Source: an uncultured Collinsella sp. (GTDB lineage: Bacteria > Actinomycetota > Coriobacteriia > Coriobacteriales > Coriobacteriaceae). From it: DNA of 64,000 nt. The stretch covers positions 62,001-126,000 of the forward strand of contig CABVDH010000001.1 in the NCBI GenBank assembly GCA_902497065.1, read 5' to 3'. Under the pieces are notes generated by a model. It was not told where the DNA came from and searched no databases. It was given only the letters and a program-made list of their open reading frames with translations. A program made the translations under genes and the position numbers. This document shows, in pieces, positions 36,230 to 44,672 of this stretch (position 1 is its first letter; the number at the start of each line of letters is the position of its first letter).

Positions 36230-37165
36230 GTGAACATCCTGGTTTTGTTGCCCGTCAACGATCGTCACCGCGCGGTCCTCGAGTCGAGCGCTCCGGGCGA
36301 GGACTTTATCTACACGAGTGCCGACGCCGCCACGCGTAAACAGGTCGCCAACGCCGACGTAATTCTGGGCAACATCGACCCTGACATGCTCACGGCATGC
36401 GAGCATCTCCAGCTGTTGCAATTGCAGACCGCCGGCTATGACGATTACCTTGCCGCCGGTACCGTGCCGGCTGAAGCCAAGCTGTCTTGCTCAATCGGCG
36501 CCTACGGCCAAGCCGTGAGCGAGCACATGTTTGCCATGGTCCTTTCCATGATGAAGCGCCTGCCCGGCTATCACGATCTGCAGCGTGAGCATCGCTGGGA
36601 GGATTTGGGGCCGGTCACCTCGCTCAAAAACGCCAATGTGCTGGTGCTGGGCGCAGGCGATATCGGCGGCCACTTTGCCACGCTCTGCCGCAGCATGGGC
36701 GCGCACGTCCGCGGCATCAAGCGCCATCCGCTCGTCTATCCCATTGTGTTTGAGGACATGGACGGCATGGACGCCCTGTCCGAGCGCCTGGCCGAGGCTG
36801 ACATCGTCGCTTCCTTTATGCCCAGCACACCCGAGACCCGCGGCCTGGCGAACGCCGAGTTCTTCGCCGCGATGAAACCGGGCGCCTTCTTTGCCAACGG
36901 CGGCCGCGGCGACCTTGTGGTCGCCGACGACTTGGTTGCCGCCCTGGAGTCGGGACATCTCGCCGGCGCCGCGGTCGACGTCACCGACCCCGAGCCGCTG
37001 CCCGCGACAAGCCCGCTGTGGGATGCACCCAACATGCTCATCACGCCGCACGTCTCCGGCTGGTTCCACCTGGCAGCCACGCTCAACAATGTGGTCGACA
37101 TTGCCGCGGAGAACCTGCGTCACCTGCAAGTCGGCGAAACCCTGCGCTGTTGGATTGAACACTGA
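36230..37165 (+). CDS. D-isomer 2-hydroxyacid dehydrogenase
   Basis: The 311-residue NAD-dependent enzyme has the dinucleotide loop VLVLGAGDIGGHFATL. Catalytic Arg lies in FFANGGRGDLV, Glu in VTDPEPLP, and His in LITPHVSGW. The GTG start follows GGAAAGGACTGCTT. It should interconvert a 2-keto acid and a D-2-hydroxy acid; the exact substrate is unknown. The gene stands alone. Its upstream region is formed by a dispersed repeat. Confidence 0.88.
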   Translation: MNILVLLPVNDRHRAVLESSAPGEDFIYTSADAATRKQVANADVILGNIDPDMLTACEHLQLLQLQTAGYDDYLAAGTVPAEAKLSCSIGAYGQAVSEHMFAMVLSMMKRLPGYHDLQREHRWEDLGPVTSLKNANVLVLGAGDIGGHFATLCRSMGAHVRGIKRHPLVYPIVFEDMDGMDALSERLAEADIVASFMPSTPETRGLANAEFFAAMKPGAFFANGGRGDLVVADDLVAALESGHLAGAAVDVTDPEPLPATSPLWDAPNMLITPHVSGWFHLAATLNNVVDIAAENLRHLQVGETLRCWIEH

Positions 37166-37521
37166 TTGTTCCGGCGTTTTCCAAACGCCGAAACCCCTCG
37201 ACGCTGCGAGCCCGCCAGAGCGGCAATCTGACGTTCAATCGTCGGGCATGGCCAAAAGGCCTATGCCCTCCTCTTTCACGTCACCTTGCTCGCTCTGGAC
37301 ATCGCTCGCTGACGTTTGCTCAACCTGCGGTGTCATAACAATTCTGTCCAGCTGTTGGCATTGAGGCATTTTCCCAGATAAAACCTGCCAAAATGAACCT
37401 GTCCCTTTTTGGTAGGTTGCAATGGGGTCAGGTTGGCTTGCGCCATACCGGTAGTTCTGTCTGCGACACTCTCGCCAAAGTGATATCAAACATACATCTA
37501 GCGTTTTCGACACTTCGCTTA
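37166..37521. other. Intergenic region: hairpins and repeat copy 3
   Basis: CGGCGTTT-TCC-AAACGCCG (37172-37190) follows the dehydrogenase stop without a T-run. GGGCATGGCC and GGCCTATGCCC form a second hairpin near 37240. Between about 37240 and 37368 the minus strand can read a 44-codon stretch (MPQCQQLDRIV...) that could be the end of a decayed gene. Repeat copy 3 is at 37375. I find no secure gene. Confidence 0.5.
37375..37418 (+). repeat. Dispersed AACCTGCCAAAA repeat, copy 3
   Basis: AACCTGCCAAAATGAACC then TGTCCC and TTTTTGGTAGGTT; the longest inverted ends of the four copies. Confidence 0.85.
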
Positions 37522-37704
37522 TTAGAGCCAGTCCGTCTCCTCGTCATAGCGGTCCGAATAGGCGTTACGCTTGAGTTCTTCAGCACTCGTTGGTCGCGCC
37601 TTGGACACGTCGACCCCTGACTCATGGCAAGCGTCGACGAACAGCTGTAAACCCCGATCAATAAGCTGAGCCCCACGCTCGGCCTTCATTTCTTCGGCTC
37701 GCAT
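37522..37704 (-). CDS. Small hypothetical protein coupled to the M18 aminopeptidase gene
   Basis: The 60-residue ORF starts MRAEEMKAERGAQLIDRG and ends SDRYDEETDWL, acidic and helical. Its ATG follows the TAA of the aminopeptidase with no base between (TAAATG), so it is probably translated by reinitiation. Not recognised. The composition is protein-like and antitoxin-sized, but no toxin gene accompanies it. It could also be the surviving end of a longer gene. Confidence 0.5.
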   Translation of the reverse strand: MRAEEMKAERGAQLIDRGLQLFVDACHESGVDVSKARPTSAEELKRNAYSDRYDEETDWL

Positions 37705-39090
37705 TTAGAGCTCCACGCTTTCGGCGCCGTTGATGGTTAGGTTGCGCTCATAGAAGGCCGTGAGGGCGCGGATGGCGTACATCACGTCGCGCACGCCGCC
37801 GGTCTCGTAACTCGAGTGCATGGCAAGCTGCGGCAGGCCCACGTCCACGGCATGCATGCTCGCCTGCATATTGGACAGATTGCCGAGCGTGGAGCCGCCG
37901 GCCATATCGCTCTTGTTGGCAAAGGCCTGTGTGGGTACGTCGGCGTCATCGCAGATGGCCTGGAACACCGCGCGGCTAAAGGCATCGGTGCAGTAGCGCT
38001 GGTTGGCGGCTTCCTTGATGACGATGCCGCCGTTGAGCACCACCTGGTTGCGGGCATCGCACTTCTCGGCGTGGTTGGGGTGCACAGCATGTGCGTTGTC
38101 GCAGCTCACGAGCATCGAGGCGGCAAGGGCGCGATGGTACGACTCGTCGTCAAAGCCCAGCGATCCGTTAATGCGGCGCAGCGCATCGGCCAAGAACGTC
38201 GACATGGCGCCCTGCTTGGTCTCAGAGCCAACCTCCTCGTTATCAAAGCAGCAGAAAACCGAAACGTCGTGCGCGTTCTCGGCACCCAAAAATGCCTGCA
38301 GCGAGGTGTAGGCGCAGGCCAGGTCGTCAAGCTTGGGCGTCGAGATAAACTCGTCGGCCCAGCCCCAAATGCGTGCATCCTGACGATTGACCAGGAACAG
38401 ATCGCGGCCCAGAATCTGCTCGGGCTCAACGTCCAACTCATCGGCGATCAGGGCATCAAAGTCGCCCTGCTTAAGGTCACCGGCGCTGATGAGCGGGCAC
38501 AAGTCGACGGCTCGGTTGGGAGCAAAGCTCTCGTTAACGCCACGGTTCATGTGGATGGCAAGGCTCGGAATAATGGCGACCTCGCGCTCGGTGGCAAGCA
38601 GGCGGCTCTCAATACGGTCGCCCTCGCGCACCAGCACGCGGCCCGCGAGCGCCAGCGGGCGATCGAACCAGGTGTAGTCGATCATGCCGCCGTAGGCCTC
38701 GGTGTTCAGGCGCAACGTCTCACCTGCGCCATCGAGCTCGGGCACAGCCTTGACCTTAAACGTCGGCGAATCGCTGTGCGACGCCGTGAGCTGAAAATGA
38801 TAGTCGCCGGCAACGCCGTCCTCGCCCCACGTCGCGGCCAGGTCCTCGCCCACCTTAAAGGCAACAACGCTCGAGGTGTTGCGCTGCGTGTAATAACGCC
38901 CGCCCGGCTCGATGTCCCACGCCGCATTCTCGGGCAGGTAGGTAAAGCCCGCCTCGTCGAGCTCGGCCATAATGGTCGCCGCCGTATGGAACATGCTGGG
39001 GCATGCCTCGATAAAGTCGATAAGGTCGTTGGCGGCCTCGATATCGTCGGCTGTCACATGTGCGCGCTCGGGCGCTTCCTGATCCGTCAT
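37705..39090 (-). CDS. M18 family aminopeptidase
   Basis: The 461-residue cytosolic dinuclear zinc aminopeptidase trims acidic or neutral N-terminal residues. Motifs in order are LTASHSDSPTF (first zinc His), TPKLDDLACAY (bridging Asp), CCFDNEEVGS (catalytic Glu and ligand), SCDNAHAVHPNHAEK, and MHSSYETGGVRD. The start at 39090 follows AAAGGGGAGAGC; longer frames upstream overlap the opposite-strand pfk gene and are not credible. A 60-residue ORF is coupled downstream. Confidence 0.94.
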   Translation of the reverse strand: MTDQEAPERAHVTADDIEAANDLIDFIEACPSMFHTAATIMAELDEAGFTYLPENAAWDIEPGGRYYTQRNTSSVVAFKVGEDLAATWGEDGVAGDYHFQLTASHSDSPTFKVKAVPELDGAGETLRLNTEAYGGMIDYTWFDRPLALAGRVLVREGDRIESRLLATEREVAIIPSLAIHMNRGVNESFAPNRAVDLCPLISAGDLKQGDFDALIADELDVEPEQILGRDLFLVNRQDARIWGWADEFISTPKLDDLACAYTSLQAFLGAENAHDVSVFCCFDNEEVGSETKQGAMSTFLADALRRINGSLGFDDESYHRALAASMLVSCDNAHAVHPNHAEKCDARNQVVLNGGIVIKEAANQRYCTDAFSRAVFQAICDDADVPTQAFANKSDMAGGSTLGNLSNMQASMHAVDVGLPQLAMHSSYETGGVRDVMYAIRALTAFYERNLTINGAESVEL

Positions 39091-39237
39091 GCTCTCCCCT
39101 TTCGCTGGGCTGATGATCCCCTCCAGCATACCCCGATGTGCCAGCACCGCACTCTTCATTCCGTGCTTAATTCCGCGTTGCCCACCGGCTTGCGCATTTC
39201 TAACATTGCTTACATTTCCATACGCTTGAGCTAACAC

Positions 39238-39290
39238 GTTTACCCCCGTATCAACAGTGTGCAGGGGTAAACTTATGCGCATGTTATAAC
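39238..39290 (+). promoter_or_regulatory. pfk promoter with overlapping inverted repeat
   Basis: TGTTATAAC (extended -10) ends at 39290, 19 bases before the start codon. GTTTACCCC (39238-39246) and GGGGTAAAC (39264-39272) form an inverted repeat over the -35 region, a likely operator. Confidence 0.6.
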
Positions 39291-39309
39291 TTGCCCGGAA
39301 GGATTCATC

Positions 39310-40389
39310 ATGCTTAGGATCGGTCTTCTTACCAGTGGCGGCGACTGCCAGGCGCTCAACGCCACCATGCGCGGCATCGTCAAAACGCTTATGACCAATA
39401 GCGAAGAACCTATCGAGATCTATGGTTTTGAGGACGGCTACCAGGGCCTTATCTACAGCAGGTTCCGCGTCATGTCGCCCGCCGATTTTAGCGGCATCCT
39501 CACCCGCGGCGGCACCATCCTGGGCACGAGCCGCACGCCGTTCAAGCGTCTGGATATTCCCGAGGCCGATGGCGTCGAGAAGGTACCCGCAATGGTCCAC
39601 ACCTATCATAAGCTGCAGCTCGACTGCCTGTTTATGCTGGGCGGCAACGGCTCCACCAAGACCGCCAACCGCCTGCGCGAAGAGGGCCTCAACGTTATCG
39701 CCCTGCCCAAGACCATCGATAACGACACCTGGGGCACCGAGCTGACGTTTGGCTTTACGAGCGCCATCGACGTCGCCACCAAGTGCATCGACGACATCCA
39801 CACCACTGCCTCGAGTCACGGCCGCGTGTTCGTTATCGAGATCATGGGCCACAAGGTTGGCTGGATTCCGCTGTACGCCGGCGTCGCGGGCGGTGCGGAC
39901 GTCATCCTGATTCCCGAGATCCCCTACGACATGGACAACGTCATCAAGACCATCGAGCATCGTATGGAGACCGGCAGCCGCTTTACGATTGTAGCCGTCG
40001 CCGAGGGCGCTATCTCCAAGGAGGACGCGGCGCTGTCCAAGAAGGAGTACAAGAAAAAGCTCGCCGAGCGCACGAGCCCCTCGATTGTCTACGACATCGC
40101 CAAGGAGATCGAAGCCAAGACCGGTCGCGAGACCCGCGTCGCCATCCCCGGCCACACGCAGCGCGGCGGCCAGCCCGACGCCCAGGACCGCATCTTTGCG
40201 ACCCAGTGCGGCGTCGAGGCCGCACTTGGCTGCCTACGCGGCGAGTTTGGCTACATGATCGCCCTGCGCGACGGCAAGATGTGCCACATGCCGCTCGAGG
40301 AGGTCGCCGGCAAGCTCAAGTATGTCGATCCCCAGAGTGATCTGGTGCGCGAGGCCAAGGCGTTGGGCATCAGCTTCGGCGACGAATAG
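39310..40389 (+). CDS. 6-phosphofructokinase
   Basis: The 359-residue glycolytic enzyme is of the PFK-A superfamily. LTSGGDCQALNATMRG opens the protein. The phosphoryl-donor loop reads LGGNGSTKTANR (about residues 110-121), and the sugar-binding motif is PKTIDNDTWG. MGHKVGWIPLYAG and HTQRGGQPDAQDR are also conserved. Glycine in the GGNGS loop suggests ATP, while the lysine of PKTIDND is common in pyrophosphate enzymes, so the donor cannot be settled. AAGGATTCATC leads to ATG. The last two codons and stop lie in the nested palindrome starting at 40381. Confidence 0.92.
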   Translation: MLRIGLLTSGGDCQALNATMRGIVKTLMTNSEEPIEIYGFEDGYQGLIYSRFRVMSPADFSGILTRGGTILGTSRTPFKRLDIPEADGVEKVPAMVHTYHKLQLDCLFMLGGNGSTKTANRLREEGLNVIALPKTIDNDTWGTELTFGFTSAIDVATKCIDDIHTTASSHGRVFVIEIMGHKVGWIPLYAGVAGGADVILIPEIPYDMDNVIKTIEHRMETGSRFTIVAVAEGAISKEDAALSKKEYKKKLAERTSPSIVYDIAKEIEAKTGRETRVAIPGHTQRGGQPDAQDRIFATQCGVEAALGCLRGEFGYMIALRDGKMCHMPLEEVAGKLKYVDPQSDLVREAKALGISFGDE

Positions 40390-40565
40390 CCTCGGCCGAA
40401 ATCGCTCCCACCGGAGGCCCCAGGGCTTACCTCCCAAATCGTCCTCGGACATGTCAGGACCCCGCTGCGCGCTTCGCGCGGCGGGGTCCTTCCGTCCTGC
40501 GGAAAGATTTGGGAGGTAAGCCCTGGGGCCTCCTGCGGTAACTAGGGAGGCCGAGGCTATTCGTC
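40381..40565 (+). repeat. Nested palindromic element A, covering the pfk stop codon
   Basis: Three tiers of perfect arms are visible. Outer is GACGAATAGCCTCGGCC (40381-40397 / 40549-40565), including the pfk stop TAG. Middle is 28 bp (40413-40440 / 40506-40533). Inner is GGACCCCGC (40457-40465 / 40481-40489). They are separated by symmetric unpaired stretches of 15/15 and 16/16 bases. Core boxes are GTCCTCGGACATG at 40441 and GTCCTGCGGAAA at 40494. Members B-E at 52461, 63423, 47029 and 51460. Confidence 0.92.
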
Positions 40566-40575
40566 TTCTTGCTAC

Positions 40576-40798
40576 GGGTGCCTGGGGTAGGATGCGGCGT
40601 GCATTTTTGGGAGTATTCAGCAGCCGAGGGTGCCTGCATACTGGATTTTGGGCGAAAGGCAGGCACCATGGGCCGCATCCTGTAAAAAACGAGCGGCTCT
40701 AGAGGCGTTGGGGCTCAGAATCGGGGCTTTCAGCGCAGTTTTGCACCCCCGCCCCCGCGCCCGCGGACCCCGGGATGCTGAATACTCCGGAATTTGCA
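40576..40798. repeat. Second palindrome-rich block after pfk
   Basis: GGATGCGGC (40590) pairs with GCCGCATCC (40672), enclosing GGTGCCTGC (40629) with GCAGGCACC (40659). A GGAGTATTCAGCA motif ending at 40622 recurs inverted, starting 40776 (TGCTGAATACTCC). Together with element A it fills the 540-base gap between pfk and the ABC permease. No gene was found here. Confidence 0.7.
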
Positions 40799-40929
40799 CG
40801 GCGCCCCCTGGGGTACCTGTGGGCAAAAAGCAACCGCCCCGTCAAAGTATGCATTTGGCGGAGCGGTTTATGCAAAAATACTGCTGCGGGCGCGTCGGCA
40901 GCTCGCTAGAACTTGAATCCCAGGACAGG

Positions 40930-43695
40930 TTACTCGGCGCTCTTGAGGGCGCCGACCATGTCGATCTTGTTGAGCGTTCGGTTGGTGGCGAGGTTGACGA
41001 TAAACGTAAAGCCAAAGGAAAGCACCACGGCGAGCACGTAGCTTAGCGGCTCGACTTCGACGTCAAAGTACAGCGACGGCATCTGCAAAATGTACGTAAA
41101 ACTCTCGGCCAGCAAGCCGCCCAGTGGCACGCCCAGCGCGGCGCCAATTGCCGTGAGGATCAACGTCTCCTTGTTGACGTAATGGTGCACCTCGCCACGG
41201 CGGAAGCCCAGCACCTTGATGGTCGCCAGCTCGCGTTCGCGCTCGGAGATATTCGTGTTGGACAGCGTAAACACCACCACAAACGACAGGCATGCCGCCA
41301 TAAAGGTCACGAGCACCACGACCGAATTGATGATCGCAAAGTTCGCCTCGTAGTTCTGCCAATGTTCGGCCGTGCTCGAGATGGTGAGCCAACCGTCGCT
41401 CTTAAGCTTCTTGCTAAACGCAATCTGGTCGGCCGACGAGCCCTTAAGCAGCACAAAGATACCGTTGAGGCGTGCGCTTCGACCGAACACGCGCTCATAG
41501 GTGCCCTGCGTCATGTAAAGCGTGTTGCCCAGATAGTTGAGCGAGATGTCGCTAACCTTGACCTTAGCAACATTGAGCGACGAATCCTGGACGTGCGCCG
41601 TATCGCCCGGCTGAATCCCCAGTACCAGCTGTGAACTCTTGCTCAGATACACGTCTCCGTCACGCAAAGACAGCGGCTCTTTGGACTCATCCTCAAGGCG
41701 AACGTAGTCGTCCAGATCGTTCGTGCGGTCATCGGGCACCACGATCAGCTGCACGGTCTCGCTCTTGCCGCCAAACGTAAAGGTAACGTTGTCAGTCATG
41801 ATCGGCAGCGTCGAAGTTACGGTCACACCGGAATCCTTGACCGCGCTTCGCTCGTCGAGCGCCGCGCACGTCTGCGAAAAATCGTCGGGATTGGCGACCG
41901 CCAGCAGATCGTAGCGTGTGATGTGGCCGTACTGCTTGGGCGAAAGCGCGACCGACGTGTCGCGAATACCCATACCGCAGATCACAAGCGCGGTGCAACC
42001 CGCGATGCCAAAGATGGTCATAAAGGCGCGCTTTTTATAGCGGAATAGGTTGCGTGCAGCGACCTTGTTCAAAAAGCCCATGCGGCGCCAGATAAAGCCG
42101 ATGCGCTCAAGCAAGATGCGCGAGCCAGCGCGCGGGGCCTTGGGACGCATAAGCGAGGCCGGGGTCTCGGCCATCTCGTGGCGGCAGGCGATAATCGTGG
42201 CGCCCACCACGCCCACGGCAAACAGCGCCACCGACACGAGCGACGACACGATGTCGTACGAAAGCAGCATCTGGGGCAGTGAGTACATGTCGTCGAACAC
42301 CGTAAACAGGAACAGCGGCAGGCCCACAAATCCGATGATGTTGCCGAGCACGCCGCCGATCAGACAAGCCCACAGCGCATAGTCCACGTATTTGGACAGG
42401 ATGCGCCCGCGCGAATAGCCGAGCGCCTTATACAGGCCGATGAGCGTGCGCTCCTCCTCGACCATACGCGTGGCGGTGGTAAGGCTGATGAGCACGGCGA
42501 CGATAAAGAAGATGAACGGGAACACCGTGGCGATAGCCTCAATTGACGAGCTATCGCTCTCCACGCTCGAGTAGCTTGCGATATTGCCGCGGTCCTGGAT
42601 GTACCAGGTGCATTCGCCCAGATCGGAAAGCTCGGCGCGGGCATCGGCAAACTGCTGGTCGGCGGCGGCGCGGCGCTGATCCAGGTCGGTCTGCGCTTGC
42701 ACGCGCTCCTCGCTGCCCTCTGCCATGCGATTGATGTTGTCCTGCTCAATCCCAAAGAGCATATTCGCCTGACGCTCAGCCGCGTCCAAGCTCGCCGGCG
42801 TGTCGACCGTCAGCTCCTGGGCGCGCGCCTTCTCACGCTCCTCGCGGATCTTCTCGATATTGCCCTTGACCTCATTGATCTTTGCCGCGTAGGAATCCGA
42901 ATAGGAGTTGAGGCTCTTGGCTCCCTCGACGATCACGTGGACCGCGGAGTAGGAAGAAGATGTCGCGGCGTCCTCGCTCACATAGAACTTATAGTCCGCC
43001 GCCGAAGCAGCGCGAAAGGCGTTGACTGTCGAGTCAGAACTTACATCAGTGGGGTCGAGGACCTCGGCCGTAATGGTGTAATCGCCCGCGGCAAACTGGT
43101 CCTTGGCACTTTGATTGGACGAGCTCACGTCATTGGCGGCAAAACTCACCGTATCGCCGATTTTCTTGCCCGATGCCTTCAGGAACTTCGAAGTCACCGC
43201 GACTTCATCAGCGCTCTCGGGCAAATCGCCGTTCACGAGCACCGGCTGATCGATGTTCTCCTTGGAGAGACTCTGCACGACCACGCGCTCGCGCGTTGTG
43301 CCCACGGCGGTGTAGGCGGTCTCGGTGTAGATGCCCTCGGCCGTTTCGACGCCATCGACCTCTTGTATGGCGTCGAGATCATCGTCAGTCAGGCCATAGG
43401 TCGACTGCACGTTAATGTCATAGACATTTTGCTGGTCGAAGTAGGCATCAACCGAATCACACAGGTCCTCGCAACCCGCCTTAAGGCCGCACATCACGCT
43501 CACGCCAAGCGCGGTGATGACCACGATTGACAAGAAGCGCTTAAGACTGCCTCGGATTGTGCGGTAGATGCCACGGCGAAAAACCGTCGGCACCATATCG
43601 TTTGAGCTTTGGGCAGTGCGGTAGGTCGTAAAATCCTGCTCGCGCTCCGTGTTCTGCGCGTCGCGGCGTAGGCTGTTTTGGCGGTCTTGGTCCAT
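40930..43695 (-). CDS. FtsX-type ABC transporter permease
   Basis: The 921-residue membrane protein of the MacB/FtsX superfamily has a membrane helix near residues 45-65 (FLSIVVITALGVSVMCGL) and a large extracytoplasmic domain of about 300 residues with a coiled-coil stretch. Three helices follow (FPFIFFIVAVLISLTTATRM onward). A second FtsX copy has four more helices, ending LSFGFTFIVNLATNRTLNK. The LIGLYKALGYSRGRIL and ELATIKVLGFRRGEV elements contact the ATPase. Five bases separate it from the ATPase gene. It probably exports or extracts lipid, peptide or drug molecules; no kinase neighbour suggests sensing. Confidence 0.9.
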   Translation of the reverse strand: MDQDRQNSLRRDAQNTEREQDFTTYRTAQSSNDMVPTVFRRGIYRTIRGSLKRFLSIVVITALGVSVMCGLKAGCEDLCDSVDAYFDQQNVYDINVQSTYGLTDDDLDAIQEVDGVETAEGIYTETAYTAVGTTRERVVVQSLSKENIDQPVLVNGDLPESADEVAVTSKFLKASGKKIGDTVSFAANDVSSSNQSAKDQFAAGDYTITAEVLDPTDVSSDSTVNAFRAASAADYKFYVSEDAATSSSYSAVHVIVEGAKSLNSYSDSYAAKINEVKGNIEKIREEREKARAQELTVDTPASLDAAERQANMLFGIEQDNINRMAEGSEERVQAQTDLDQRRAAADQQFADARAELSDLGECTWYIQDRGNIASYSSVESDSSSIEAIATVFPFIFFIVAVLISLTTATRMVEEERTLIGLYKALGYSRGRILSKYVDYALWACLIGGVLGNIIGFVGLPLFLFTVFDDMYSLPQMLLSYDIVSSLVSVALFAVGVVGATIIACRHEMAETPASLMRPKAPRAGSRILLERIGFIWRRMGFLNKVAARNLFRYKKRAFMTIFGIAGCTALVICGMGIRDTSVALSPKQYGHITRYDLLAVANPDDFSQTCAALDERSAVKDSGVTVTSTLPIMTDNVTFTFGGKSETVQLIVVPDDRTNDLDDYVRLEDESKEPLSLRDGDVYLSKSSQLVLGIQPGDTAHVQDSSLNVAKVKVSDISLNYLGNTLYMTQGTYERVFGRSARLNGIFVLLKGSSADQIAFSKKLKSDGWLTISSTAEHWQNYEANFAIINSVVVLVTFMAACLSFVVVFTLSNTNISERERELATIKVLGFRRGEVHHYVNKETLILTAIGAALGVPLGGLLAESFTYILQMPSLYFDVEVEPLSYVLAVVLSFGFTFIVNLATNRTLNKIDMVGALKSAE

Positions 43696-43700
43696 GGGCG

Positions 43701-44402
43701 CTACCACTCGATCGTCTCGATAGGCACGGGATTTTGCTGGACCGTCTCGCTCTCCACGCGACCGTTCTTAAAGCGGATCAGGCGATCGGCCATGGGCGCC
43801 AGCGCGGAGTTGTGGGTGATGATGATGACCGTAATGCCCTGCTTGCGGCAAGTGTCCTGCAGCAGCTGCAAGATCTGCTTGCCGGTTTTATAGTCAAGTG
43901 CGCCCGTGGGCTCGTCGCACAAAAGCAGCTTGGGGTTCTTTGCCAGTGCGCGGGCAATGGACACGCGCTGCTGCTCGCCGCCCGAAAGCTGCGCGGGGAA
44001 GTTGGCGAGGCGCTCACCCAAGCCAACCTGGCAAAGCGTTTGCTCGGCATCGAGCGAATCGGGGCAGATTTGCGCCGCAAGCTCAACATTTTCGAGCGCC
44101 GTCAGGTTGGGGACCAGATTGTAGAACTGGAAGACAAAGCCGACGTCGGCGCGGCGGTATTCCACGAGCTGCGCCTCGTTAGCAGAACTCACGTCGCGCC
44201 CGTCCACCGTTACGGTGCCAGAGGTTACCGTGTCCATACCGCCCAGGATGTTGAGCGCCGTGGTCTTGCCGGCACCCGAAGCACCAAGAATGATGGCGAG
44301 CTCGCCACGCTCAACGGTAAAGCTCGCGCCGTCGAGCGCATGGATGCGAGCATCGCCCTCGCCGTATGCTTTGATGACGTCTTTGAATTCGATATAGGCC
44401 AT
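43701..44402 (-). CDS. ABC transporter ATP-binding protein (LolD/MacB type)
   Basis: The 233-residue ATPase has Walker [12 protein letters not shown]-loop [17 protein letters not shown], signature [13 protein letters not shown], Walker [13 protein letters not shown] and H-loop IIITHNS. The pattern matches ATPases that pair with FtsX-type permeases. It is translated just ahead of the large permease, its partner. A dispersed repeat lies about 55 bases upstream, within the likely promoter region. Confidence 0.94.
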   Translation of the reverse strand: MAYIEFKDVIKAYGEGDARIHALDGASFTVERGELAIILGASGAGKTTALNILGGMDTVTSGTVTVDGRDVSSANEAQLVEYRRADVGFVFQFYNLVPNLTALENVELAAQICPDSLDAEQTLCQVGLGERLANFPAQLSGGEQQRVSIARALAKNPKLLLCDEPTGALDYKTGKQILQLLQDTCRKQGITVIIITHNSALAPMADRLIRFKNGRVESETVQQNPVPIETIEW

Positions 44403-44454
44403 CGATCGGTTCCCATCTGGTCGGATAACTCTTTAGTATTACCCATTTCACGCC

Positions 44455-44493
44455 GACCAAAAAGGGACAGGTTCATTTTGGCAGGTTTTATAT
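44455..44493 (-). repeat. Dispersed AACCTGCCAAAA repeat, copy 4 (reverse orientation)
   Basis: Plus strand reads ACCAAAAAGGGACAGG then TTCATTTTGGCAGGTTTTAT, the reverse complement of copies 1-3. Located between the diverging ABC and GyrI-like genes. Confidence 0.85.
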
Positions 44494-44602
44494 GGGGAAA
44501 CGGGGAGCGCAGGCAAGCGCCGGGAAGGCAGAGAAATCATCGACGGGGTCAGGCCGACCGCCAAACACAACGCACGCATCTCTATCTGTCAGCAAAATCA
44601 TT

Positions 44603-44616
44603 CGAACAACTGTTCG
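44603..44616 (+). promoter_or_regulatory. LexA/DinR-type SOS box
   Basis: CGAACAACTGTTCG matches the Gram-positive consensus CGAACN4GTTCG exactly. It is followed at once by TATGAT, a -10-like hexamer, 57 bases before the GyrI-like start codon. Confidence 0.7.
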
Positions 44617-44672
44617 TTTCTATGATATGATTCCGTTATCTAAGCAGGCCAATACGCAGAAAGGCGGCCAAC

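Noticed and set aside
37235..37513. 92-codon minus-strand frame between the hydroxyacid dehydrogenase and the 60-residue ORF
   Set aside because: Its middle is simply the dispersed repeat translated, and there is no ribosome site. The last 44 codons look protein-like, so a decayed gene end is possible but not supportable.
39091..40155. Upstream extension of the M18 aminopeptidase
   Set aside because: Antisense to pfk, no family match; AAAGGGGAGAGC marks the start at 39090.
40414..40533. Reading element A as an ordinary rho-independent terminator
   Set aside because: No T-run follows either arm, the arms are much longer than the terminators of neighbouring genes, and the same cores recur at four other loci.
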